Of a stretch of 64,000 nucleotides of DNA, positions 36,753-44,183 are shown in pieces. The notes beneath the pieces are model-generated. The model was not told where the DNA came from and did not search any database. It worked only from the letters and a program-made list of their open reading frames with translations. A program made the translations under genes and the position numbers. The DNA is from Pontibacter aydingkolensis. Lineage in GTDB: Bacteria > Bacteroidota > Bacteroidia > Cytophagales > Hymenobacteraceae. How positions within the stretch are numbered: position 1 is the stretch's first letter; every line of letters begins with the position of its first letter. The stretch covers positions 437,913 to 501,912 of the forward strand of contig NZ_JAHYXK010000001.1 of NCBI RefSeq assembly GCF_019443125.1, given 5' to 3'.

Positions 36753-37745
36753 ATGGCAGCAGACGATCTGATGTATGAAGACAAGGTGAAAGAGCACCAA
36801 CTAAAGATAAAGCAGGTATTTAGTGAGGTAAGCAAAGCAGTAGTAGGCCAGCATTACATGGTAAACCGCTTGCTGATAGGGCTGTTTACAGGCGGCCATA
36901 TTCTGCTTGAAGGTGTGCCAGGGCTGGCCAAAACACTTACCATCAACTCGCTGGCCAGAGCACTGCGGCTGGATTTTCAGCGTATCCAGTTTACCCCAGA
37001 CTTGTTGCCCTCCGACCTGATAGGAACGATGATCTATAACCAGAACGCCTCAGCTTTTGAGGTAAAGAAGGGGCCGATCTTTGCTAACCTTATACTTGCA
37101 GACGAAGTGAACCGCTCTCCGGCCAAAGTACAGTCGGCGCTGTTGGAGGCAATGCAGGAGAAACAGGTAACTATAGGCGAGACAACCTTTAAACTAGACC
37201 TCCCCTTCCTGGTGTTGGCTACCCAAAACCCCGTAGAGCATGAAGGTACCTATCCGCTACCCGAGGCGCAGGTAGACCGCTTTATGATGAAAGTATACAT
37301 CGACTATCCGAAGAAGGCAGATGAACTGGAGATTATGCGCCGCATGGCTAACATGTCTTTCCAGGATTCTGTAACGAAGGTACTTTCAAAAGAAGACATC
37401 TTTAATATTCGCAACGACATTAACCAGGTACAGATATCTGAGACGCTGGAAAAGTATATTATAGAACTGGTTTTTGCCACGCGCCGGCCTGCTGAGTATG
37501 ACCTTGCCGAATTTGCGCCATACATACAGTTTGGTGTATCGCCAAGGGCAAGTATAGCCTTAAACAGGGCTGCCAAAGCTGTGGCATACTTTGATGAACG
37601 CGACTATGTACTACCGGAGGATATTAAGGAAGTAGCACACGACATCATGAACCACCGCATTATACTTAACTACGAGGCAGAAGCCGACGGCATAACAGCC
37701 AAAGATTTTATAGAGGCCATACTTCGTAAAGTGCCTATCAGTTAA
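36753..37745 (+). CDS. MoxR-family AAA+ ATPase (orphan)
   Basis: A 330-residue AAA+ ATPase of the MoxR family. Walker A GVPGLAKT (from residue 54), Walker B LILADEVNR, sensor I ATQNP and the RPxEY region ATRRPAEYDL are clear. MoxR ATPases act as chaperones in assembly of metal- or VWA-containing complexes. In most genomes they are followed by DUF58 and VWA genes; here none follows, and the next gene is a tiny Gly-rich membrane protein on the far side of a hairpin. ATG at 36753. Confidence 0.9.
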   Translation: MAADDLMYEDKVKEHQLKIKQVFSEVSKAVVGQHYMVNRLLIGLFTGGHILLEGVPGLAKTLTINSLARALRLDFQRIQFTPDLLPSDLIGTMIYNQNASAFEVKKGPIFANLILADEVNRSPAKVQSALLEAMQEKQVTIGETTFKLDLPFLVLATQNPVEHEGTYPLPEAQVDRFMMKVYIDYPKKADELEIMRRMANMSFQDSVTKVLSKEDIFNIRNDINQVQISETLEKYIIELVFATRRPAEYDLAEFAPYIQFGVSPRASIALNRAAKAVAYFDERDYVLPEDIKEVAHDIMNHRIILNYEAEADGITAKDFIEAILRKVPIS

Positions 37746-37815
37746 GTATAAACCATACTATAAAAACAGGGCTAAAGCCATAGCTTAAAACGCAATTATA
37801 TACCTGAACGTAAAG

Positions 37816-37847
37816 ATAAGACCCAACTAGAGCCAGTTGGGTCTTAT
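37816..37847 (+). terminator. Rho-independent terminator after the MoxR gene
   Basis: A perfect 13-bp stem ATAAGACCCAACT / AGTTGGGTCTTAT around AGAGCC, ending in a T-rich stretch. It separates the MoxR gene from the small Gly-rich gene. Confidence 0.8.
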
Positions 37848-37870
37848 TGTTTGTACTCAAATTCAGGTTT

Positions 37871-38050
37871 ATGTGGAGAGGTTTACTAAAACTATACTTG
37901 TTCAGGAAACTTTTTGGAGGTGGCGGCACGGCAGGCGGCAAGGGCGGCTGTGGCCTGGGTGCCGGTTGCTTAGGGCTGGTGTTGATTATAGTTATCATCG
38001 TGTTCGTGCTGCGTTCCTGCGGCGGCGATGCCCCTACGTCTACTTTCTAA
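37871..38050 (+). CDS. Small Gly-rich membrane protein
   Basis: About 59 residues from ATG 37871. It has a short basic N-terminus (WRGLLKLYLFRKLF), then FGGGGTAGGKGGCGLGAGCLG, one hydrophobic helix (LGLVLIIVIIVFVL) and an ending RSCGGDAPTSTF. A longer frame from TTG 37847 overlaps the terminator stem and is less likely. Three Cys flank the Gly-rich part and the helix. Function unknown; it could be a small membrane peptide or toxin-like protein, but nothing supports a toxin call. Confidence 0.45.
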   Translation: MWRGLLKLYLFRKLFGGGGTAGGKGGCGLGAGCLGLVLIIVIIVFVLRSCGGDAPTSTF

Positions 38051-38360
38051 GTATAGCTAAAAAAAGAAACCCGCCGAATTGGCGGGCTTCGCGCAAAGTG
38101 GGAGACTAATCCGCTCTGCTAATGATTGCCACGATGTTTCTCACCCATACATGTGCAACCAGTTTTTTATGAAGGCAGAATTGATGGAACAAATCTAGGG
38201 CAGCAATATTAGCTGCAGGTTACTGCAAGATTACTAATTTGTTAAAACCTATAAATTCCTGCCGAATGTGTATGGCACAATCTATCAGCCAGATTCCCTT
38301 TAAACCATCAAAACGATACACCAACCTATATATCAACCGCTTACACCAAAAAATCATCAG
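38051..38360. other. Intergenic region before the TonB receptor, no gene
   Basis: The gap holds a short CCCGCC/GGCGGG hairpin (about 38072-38089) that may act as a weak terminator, and otherwise A+T-rich sequence without coding character, up to the phased repeat array that starts at 38361. Confidence 0.5.
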
Positions 38361-38404
38361 GTTAATACAAAGTTAACTTCCTCATAATACTGAGGTAATA
38401 CAGC
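38361..38404 (+). promoter_or_regulatory. Phased 11-bp TTAAY repeat array (candidate Pho box)
   Basis: Four consecutive 11-bp units start at 38361, 38372, 38383 and 38394. Each has TAAT or TAAC at the same offset (third to sixth base), the clearest being GTTAATA and GTTAACT. The TTAAC of the second unit is 37 bases before the TACCTTTG element at 38410. Direct repeats at 11-bp spacing are the binding geometry of OmpR/PhoB-family response regulators. Confidence 0.5.
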
Positions 38405-38409
38405 CCGTC

Positions 38410-38417
38410 TACCTTTG
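38410..38417 (+). promoter_or_regulatory. Promoter -7 element of the TonB-dependent receptor
   Basis: TACCTTTG is an exact TAnnTTTG match, 24 bases before the receptor ATG, leaving a very short leader. It overlaps the left arm of the inverted repeat at 38415. Confidence 0.6.
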
Positions 38418-38450
38418 TCGCATAAAAAGACTATAAACATTATGCGACAA
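38415..38450. promoter_or_regulatory. Inverted repeat covering promoter and start codon
   Basis: Arms TTGTCGCATAA (38415-38425) and TTATGCGACAA (38440-38450) are perfect 11-bp complements with a 14-base spacer. The left arm overlaps the -7 element; the right arm contains the ATG (38442). It could be a dimer operator or, if transcription starts upstream, an RNA stem hiding the start. Confidence 0.5.
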
Positions 38451-41171
38451 TTTCTCACCACAGTTCTATTTTTAGTACTATCTTCCTTTATAAGTGTGTA
38501 CGCACAGACAGGTAGTATACAAGGCACCGTGAAAGATGCCAAGACAGGCGAAGAGCTCATCGGGGCAATCGTAAAAGTACAGGGTACAGGGCTTGGAGCA
38601 CCATCCGACGCCTTCGGAAATTTCCGTATCGATAACATGAAGGAAGGCACTTATACCTTAGAAGTAAACAGCCTTTCCTATACTCCAAAAACAATTTCTA
38701 ATGTAACCGTTGCGGCAGGCAAACCTACCACAGTTGATGTGGCGATGGAGCAGAGCACTGCACAGCTATCGGAGGTAACAATTACCGCAAAAGGAAATAG
38801 AGAAGCCGAGCACATTTTACTCCTCGACCAGAAAAAAGCTGTTATTGCAACGCAGTCGATTGGTGCACAGGAACTCTCCCGCAAAGGTGTAAGTAATGCA
38901 GAGAGCGCGGTTGCTAAAATTTCGGGCATTTCCAAGCAAGACGGTGTAAAAAACGTATTTGTGCGCGGCCTAGGCGACCGCTATAATACCACCACCCTGA
39001 ACGGCTTTGCCATACCATCTGAAGATCCTGCTTATAAGAATATCTCTCTTGATTTCTTCGCGAGCGATATGATTCAGTCGGTGAACGTGAGCAAGGTGTT
39101 TACATCGTCTATGAATGGAGACGTTGGAGGCGCTCTGATCAATATCAACTCAAAAGAACTTGTTAACGACCAGGCGCTTCAGATTGGCATCTCATCAGGT
39201 ATAAACACCCAGGTGCCAGGCAGCGACTTTTCGCTTCCGGAGGGCATGAACAGCTTTGGTTATATTACGGCGACAAATGGCCCGAAAAACCAGTTTGGAG
39301 AGCGGTTCCTCAATAGTTATTCATTCAATAACTCTCTTGACCCATTACAGAAAAACCCATTGCTGAACAGCGGCATAAGCATATCGGGCGGCAGCAGTTT
39401 CCTGAACAAACACCGTTTTTTCATTGTCGGTACAATGGATAATAAATACCATTACCAGGAGGGCGTTACCCGCCTCATTACGGCAACCAACCCAGACAAC
39501 CCGTTCCGCGATTTCGACTACCAGCAATCGATCCGAACTGCTTCGCATATGCTATCCGGTAACTTCGAATTTAACCTGAACAAGAGCCAACTGAATTTTA
39601 ACTCGCTATACCTTCACACTGCCGCATCTTCTGCTATGAGCTTTTATGGCAAGGAAACCGAGCTGTTTCAGGTAGCCGATGAATATAACTCCGAAGGACA
39701 CATCAGACGCTTACAACTTAATGATAACTCGGTGTTTATAAACCAGTTGATCTGGAACGGCGACCTGACCGACAGAATTACGTTTAACGTAGGCGCTGCC
39801 GTAAACAATGTCATAGGCCAAGAGCCTGACCGCAGAATTATTATGTTGCCTTCGGCCGGAAGTGGCACGGTGCAGCTGGGTGTAGGCGAAGGAAGAGTGC
39901 AGCGCTTCAACAGCAAGATAACTGAAACGGCTATTATACCTAAAGCCAGCCTGCAGTACGCACTTTCAACAGACGCCGACAAACTGTCTTACATAGAAGT
40001 AGGCTACGACGGCAGAATAAGCTCCAAAGATTTCTCTGCACCAATCTATAACATTATCTGGGCAGGCGGACAGAGTAACATTCCAACATTTGATTTGGAC
40101 AACATCCGCCTGGACCCGCACCTGAACCAGCAAACCCTGACCAACGGCGACTTCCAGTTAGAATCCTTCAATGATACATACGATGTGAAAAGAAACAACC
40201 ACGCAGCGTATGTTGACTTAGTACATAAATTCGGAAACAAGCTTACTTTAAACACAGGCTTGCGCGCAGACAACGTTTATACTAAAATCAATTACAGAGT
40301 AAACCGTGGCGCCGACGTAGGCTCAAACATCATAGACGAATTCTTCCTATCGCCGAGCCTGAACGCCAAGTATGAACTGAACGAAAAACACCACATCAGA
40401 ACAGGTGTAAGCCGCACATACACTTTGCCTCAGGATAGAGAGATATCACCTTTCATTTACTTTGGAATCGATGGAAACGAAAATGGTAACCCGAACCTGG
40501 AGGTATCTACAAACTACAACTTCGATCTGAAATGGGACTTCTACATGTCGCCGGAGGATCAGTTATCGGTCAACGGTTTTTACAAGCATATACTAGACCC
40601 GATTGCAAGAGTAGATCAGGGCAACTCAGCGGGACTAAGAACCTACGACAACATATCAGACCATGCAGTAGCCACTGGTATAGAAGTTGAAGTTAGAAGA
40701 TCTCTGATGAACATTGCTGAGAAGCATCGCTTCAATGCTGGCTTGAACGCCTCATATATCTACACAAACGTAGAGCTAGACCCAACCTTCTTCGTGCAGA
40801 ATACCTCGTCTACCCTGGAGGGCGCCGCACCTTACATATTTAACGCCGACCTGACCTATAATCTGGTAACGGAGAATAATGTCAACTTAACATCGGCACT
40901 GGTGCTAAACTACCTGAGCGACAAAGTGCACACCATCGGCACGCGTGGTTTCAATAACCTGATAGAGGAAAGTATAACTACTCTGGACTTTGTTACCTCT
41001 GTGGACCTTAACGAGAAGCTTAAATTCGACTTGAAAGCCAGAAACCTTTTGAACCCGGCTTACAAACTTACAAGAGAAGGCGCCGGCTCCGACAAAGCTA
41101 CGGAAGGTGTAATTATCCGCAGCTACAAGAGAGGCTTGCTGTTCGATCTAGGTGTATCATACAAATTTTAA
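38442..41171 (+). CDS. TonB-dependent receptor (SusC-like, CarboxypepD-regulatory-like domain)
   Basis: A 909-residue outer-membrane receptor from ATG 38442. A signal peptide (FLVLSSFISVYAQ) is followed by a carboxypeptidase-regulatory-like domain (about 23-105, GSIQGTVKDAKTGEELIGA), a plug domain (about 125-250, with VFVRGLGDRYNTTTLNGFAIPSEDP) and a 22-strand barrel ending LFDLGVSYKF. It lacks an adjacent SusD; the partner gene 71 bases on encodes a beta-helix-like lipoprotein. The phosphate genes downstream and the phased repeats upstream suggest a role in uptake of a phosphorus source. A start at 38415 (GTG-like) would be nine residues longer and is unlikely. Confidence 0.9.
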   Translation: MRQFLTTVLFLVLSSFISVYAQTGSIQGTVKDAKTGEELIGAIVKVQGTGLGAPSDAFGNFRIDNMKEGTYTLEVNSLSYTPKTISNVTVAAGKPTTVDVAMEQSTAQLSEVTITAKGNREAEHILLLDQKKAVIATQSIGAQELSRKGVSNAESAVAKISGISKQDGVKNVFVRGLGDRYNTTTLNGFAIPSEDPAYKNISLDFFASDMIQSVNVSKVFTSSMNGDVGGALININSKELVNDQALQIGISSGINTQVPGSDFSLPEGMNSFGYITATNGPKNQFGERFLNSYSFNNSLDPLQKNPLLNSGISISGGSSFLNKHRFFIVGTMDNKYHYQEGVTRLITATNPDNPFRDFDYQQSIRTASHMLSGNFEFNLNKSQLNFNSLYLHTAASSAMSFYGKETELFQVADEYNSEGHIRRLQLNDNSVFINQLIWNGDLTDRITFNVGAAVNNVIGQEPDRRIIMLPSAGSGTVQLGVGEGRVQRFNSKITETAIIPKASLQYALSTDADKLSYIEVGYDGRISSKDFSAPIYNIIWAGGQSNIPTFDLDNIRLDPHLNQQTLTNGDFQLESFNDTYDVKRNNHAAYVDLVHKFGNKLTLNTGLRADNVYTKINYRVNRGADVGSNIIDEFFLSPSLNAKYELNEKHHIRTGVSRTYTLPQDREISPFIYFGIDGNENGNPNLEVSTNYNFDLKWDFYMSPEDQLSVNGFYKHILDPIARVDQGNSAGLRTYDNISDHAVATGIEVEVRRSLMNIAEKHRFNAGLNASYIYTNVELDPTFFVQNTSSTLEGAAPYIFNADLTYNLVTENNVNLTSALVLNYLSDKVHTIGTRGFNNLIEESITTLDFVTSVDLNEKLKFDLKARNLLNPAYKLTREGAGSDKATEGVIIRSYKRGLLFDLGVSYKF

Positions 41172-41242
41172 CAATTAGATAAATTATCCTTCATATTGAA
41201 TTAATCTTCCAATTCTAAATTCGCATAACAAATTTAAAAAAA

Positions 41243-42364
41243 ATGAAAAAGACATTCCTTTATCTATTGCTTCTTCCCTTGGGATTATTCTCTTGCGATG
41301 ATGACTCTACAACAACGCCAGCTCCAACTGTGAATAGTGAACTGAGTGGTGATATCACTACCGATGTTACACTTGATCCGAAAACGGAATACAAACTAAC
41401 AGGAACTTTGGTTGTGGCTGAAGGTGGAAAACTCCGCATACCTGCTGGTACAGTTATCAAAGCTGAGAAAGGTTTCGACAAGTACATCCTTGTTAAGCAA
41501 GGTGGTCAGATCTTTGCAAACGGTACAGCTGATAAGCCTGTAAGAATCACATCTGGAGCAGCTACTCCTAATCAGGGCGACTGGGGTGGTTTGATTATTA
41601 ACGGTAGAGCAAAAATCTCCGGTCCAAGTGGCGTAGTTTCTACTGGTACTGCAGAAGTTAACCCTGCTATGATTTATGGCGGCGACAACAACAACGACAA
41701 CTCGGGTGTTCTGGAATACCTTATCTTAGAATATACCGGAGCAAAATCCTCAGCCGACATTGAGCACAACGGCTTAACCCTAAATGGTGTAGGAAGTGGT
41801 ACAAAAATTGAAAACATTTATATCCCATATGCATCTGACGACGCTGTAGAATGGTTTGGTGGCTCCGTAAATGTTAAGAACTTGATGGTAGTAGATTCTG
41901 ACGACGATATGTTTGATGTTACACAAGGCTGGACTGGCACATTAGACAACGCTTATGGTGTTTGGAAGAGTGGTTATACTAGTACGGAAGGTGACCCTCG
42001 AGGCGCTGAGCTTGACGGCAACTTGGATGGTAATACCCCAGGCGATGTTAACCAATCTAACTTTACGTTAAAGAACATTACAATTGTTAACGAGTCAGCT
42101 TTTGAAATGCATGATGCTGTAAAAGTGCGCAGAGGTGCTAAAGCTAATATTGCCAACCTCCTTATCAAAGGCAACTCTATTAAAGATCTAATCGACTTAA
42201 CAGACGGCAAGGGCAATGGAAACTCAACAAGTGTAATCGACTATAAATACAACGGTACGTCAACTGCAGGTGTAAAGAACCCAGATAATGCTACTGTAAC
42301 AGTTAAAGATGCTAATACAGGCGCTAATACAACAGTATTTAGCTGGACTGGTTACAACTTCTAA
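41243..42364 (+). CDS. Beta-helix-like lipoprotein, probable receptor partner
   Basis: A 373-residue lipoprotein with lipobox LFSC and DDDS after the Cys, typical of surface export in Bacteroidota. The body looks like a right-handed beta-helix: short strands with GTVIKAEKGFDKYILVKQGG, GDWGGLIINGRAKI and DWGG-type turns, and Asp/Asn-rich loops (YGGDNNNDNSG, SDDDMFDV) that may bind calcium or other ligands. Databases often name relatives 'multidrug transporter', which is not supported. Placed right after the TonB receptor, it takes the position SusD usually has. Ligand unknown; the pho-type context suggests a phosphate ester or polyphosphate, which is inference. Confidence 0.75.
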   Translation: MKKTFLYLLLLPLGLFSCDDDSTTTPAPTVNSELSGDITTDVTLDPKTEYKLTGTLVVAEGGKLRIPAGTVIKAEKGFDKYILVKQGGQIFANGTADKPVRITSGAATPNQGDWGGLIINGRAKISGPSGVVSTGTAEVNPAMIYGGDNNNDNSGVLEYLILEYTGAKSSADIEHNGLTLNGVGSGTKIENIYIPYASDDAVEWFGGSVNVKNLMVVDSDDDMFDVTQGWTGTLDNAYGVWKSGYTSTEGDPRGAELDGNLDGNTPGDVNQSNFTLKNITIVNESAFEMHDAVKVRRGAKANIANLLIKGNSIKDLIDLTDGKGNGNSTSVIDYKYNGTSTAGVKNPDNATVTVKDANTGANTTVFSWTGYNF

Positions 42365-42389
42365 TTATATCTTTTTAAATACAGGTAGG

Positions 42390-42428
42390 GCTGTCACAAG
42401 TGCATATTTGTGACAGCTCTATTTTTTT
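42390..42428 (+). terminator. Rho-independent terminator after the lipoprotein gene
   Basis: Stem GCTGTCACAA / TTGTGACAGC (42390-42399, 42408-42417) followed by TCTA and a seven-T run. Confidence 0.85.
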
Positions 42429-42488
42429 CTCAGAATTTAAAAGCTTTCCGCCTCAAGTGCCGGAAAGCTTTTAAATTCTGAGAAAAAA
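42423..42488. repeat. Perfect 28-bp inverted repeat with 10-base loop
   Basis: Left arm 42423-42450 (TTTTTTCTCAG... AAGCTTTCCG) is the exact complement of right arm 42461-42488. The loop is CCTCAAGTGC. The T-run is at the 5' end and the A-run at the 3' end, so it is not a canonical terminator on either strand; the U and A tracts would pair in RNA. Confidence 0.75.
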
Positions 42489-42595
42489 TTTATACTTCAC
42501 TCTGCACATTCATGTAATACAACCCGCCTCACACCTTATAAATTGACTGCTTGTTTGTTGCGCAACAACAAAAAAATCTATACCAAACCCAATTT

Positions 42596-42639
42596 GTTAA
42601 TATTAGCTCAACATTGAGAAAATACACAAGTAAAAGTAA
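42596..42639 (+). promoter_or_regulatory. Weak phased 11-bp array before the porin (candidate Pho box)
   Basis: Units at 42596 (GTTAATA), 42607 (CTCAACA), 42618 (GAAAATA) and 42629 (AGTAAAA) share AA at the same offset. The first two resemble the TTAAY repeats of the receptor and pstS. A TTATTTTG at 42651 could be the -7 element; the distance is 43 bases, not 37. Weaker than the other two. Confidence 0.3.
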
Positions 42640-42800
42640 AACTAATACTGTTATTTTGCTCCAAAATTTAAGAGCTAAAGCAACAGCAGCCTCACTAACT
42701 GCTCTGGCTCTAAAGATTGAAGTATAAGTAACTTAGACTATCGATTATACTTTATAACCGTAACAGGTTTAATTTATTTCTCACACTAAATTAAAAGGAC

Positions 42801-43988
42801 GTGTTGTTCAAGAAATTAAGCGCTCTACTTGCGTTCTTTGTATACTTTGCTTCTTTTAACATTGCCAATTCACAAAGTATCAACAAATCAAAACTTGGTG
42901 AAGGCCTACAGTTCATTGGCGCCGACTCTTCTTTTAGCCTGAAGTTCAGCACGCGATTTCAGATGCTCTATCAGGGCGCTATCAACAATTCTGCAGAGCA
43001 GTTAGACGACCGTTTCTTGATCCGCAGAGCACGTCTTGAATTCGAAGGTTTTGCCTACACTCCTAAACTTGAGTATAAAATAGAATTAGGCCTGAGCAAC
43101 AGCGATATAGGCAACGACGACCCTGCCAGATTCAACAACGCAGACAATATTGTACTAGACGCGGTAGCTATGTGGAACTTTGCACCAGGCTGGGAGTTGT
43201 GGGTGGGCCAGACAAAGCTGCCAGGTAACCGAGAGCGCATCATCTCATCTCAGAAAACGCAGTTCGTAGACCGAAGCTTGCTTAACTCCCGCTTTAATAT
43301 TGACCGCGACACTGGACTGCAACTACACCACACTCATACGATAGGTACTGCTGTTGTTCGTGAATCTGGTTCCATCTCTATGGGTGAAGGTCGCAACATT
43401 ACAGTTGACAACGCAGGAGGCTACGATTACACTGCCAAAGTTGAAGTAATGCCTTTAGGTGAGTTTGAGGGAGGCGGCGCTTACGTAGGCAGCGACATTT
43501 ACCGCGAAGAAACTCCGAAACTTGCTATTGCAGCTGCCTACAACTTTAACGACAATGCCTCTAGGGAAGGTGGTCAGCTAGGTGACTTCTTAGTTGATGA
43601 GCGCGACCTGCGTACCCTGTTTGTAGACTATATGTTTAAATACAGGGGCTTCTCTTCTATGGCAGAATATGTCAGCAAAACAGCACCTGCCGGACCAGTG
43701 GTCTTAACAAGCAATGAAGGACAGGTTGAGGAGACATTTGTAACCGGAAATGCTTTTAATATTCAGGCTGGTTATCTTTTCCCAAGCAACTGGGAGATCG
43801 CAGGCCGTTACACAACTTATAATCCTGAGAAGGTCACTAACTTACGCCCACAAAAGCAGTATACGCTGGGCTTAACTAAGTACATTGTGGGCCATAGCTT
43901 AAAGGTACAAAGTGATGTAACGCTACAAGACACGCCAGGAACAGAGAACACGTACCTGTTCAGAGTGCAAGTGGAGGTGGCCCTGTAA
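42801..43988 (+). CDS. Phosphate-selective porin O/P-type outer membrane protein
   Basis: A 395-residue beta-barrel porin of the OprO/OprP family, which lets anions such as phosphate or polyphosphate cross the outer membrane. Signal peptide (AFFVYFASFNIANSQ), then LKFSTRFQMLYQGAI, RFLIRRARLEFEGFAYTPKLEYKIELGL and ending YLFRVQVEVAL. Its position right before pstS fits the function. It starts with GTG at 42801; the ribosome binding site AAAAGGA ends only two bases before it, so the next codon TTG (42804) might be the true start. Confidence 0.88.
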   Translation: MLFKKLSALLAFFVYFASFNIANSQSINKSKLGEGLQFIGADSSFSLKFSTRFQMLYQGAINNSAEQLDDRFLIRRARLEFEGFAYTPKLEYKIELGLSNSDIGNDDPARFNNADNIVLDAVAMWNFAPGWELWVGQTKLPGNRERIISSQKTQFVDRSLLNSRFNIDRDTGLQLHHTHTIGTAVVRESGSISMGEGRNITVDNAGGYDYTAKVEVMPLGEFEGGGAYVGSDIYREETPKLAIAAAYNFNDNASREGGQLGDFLVDERDLRTLFVDYMFKYRGFSSMAEYVSKTAPAGPVVLTSNEGQVEETFVTGNAFNIQAGYLFPSNWEIAGRYTTYNPEKVTNLRPQKQYTLGLTKYIVGHSLKVQSDVTLQDTPGTENTYLFRVQVEVAL

Positions 43989-43997
43989 GCCTTAAAG

Positions 43998-44015
43998 CTT
44001 AACAATAACTTAACA
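43998..44015 (+). promoter_or_regulatory. Tandem CTTAACA repeats before pstS (candidate Pho box)
   Basis: CTTAACA occurs at 43998-44004 and again at 44009-44015, an exact 11-bp period. Its second TTAACA is 37 bases before the TCTCTTTG element at 44047, the same spacing as in the receptor promoter. This matches the geometry of PhoB/PhoP-type boxes. Confidence 0.55.
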
Positions 44016-44046
44016 TTGCAGGCTTCTTATTATGATAGGTTCTCTC

Positions 44047-44054
44047 TCTCTTTG
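44047..44054 (+). promoter_or_regulatory. Promoter -7-like element of pstS
   Basis: TCTCTTTG differs at one of the six fixed bases of TAnnTTTG. It lies 129 bases before the pstS ATG. Confidence 0.35.
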
Positions 44055-44183
44055 CAGTCCGAAACAGGCAAGTGAAGAGCGTCAAACACTTTAAATACAA
44101 CTAGCTGAGAACCATTTCAGTATACCAACAGGAAGTATAAATTATATTTTAAAAACAACCTATAACCAAACCAACTCTGGCTT

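Larger units (their letters stand above)
42365..42800. other. Intergenic region with terminator, 28-bp hairpin and repeat array
   Basis: This 436-base gap holds a terminator (42390-42428), a perfect 28-bp inverted repeat (42423-42488), an 11-bp phased array (42596 on) and a long leader before the porin. No gene was seen. Confidence 0.6.

Noticed and set aside
38072..38089. CCCGCC/GGCGGG hairpin as a strong terminator
   Set aside because: Only six base pairs and no T-run on the plus strand; kept as a weak feature of the gap.
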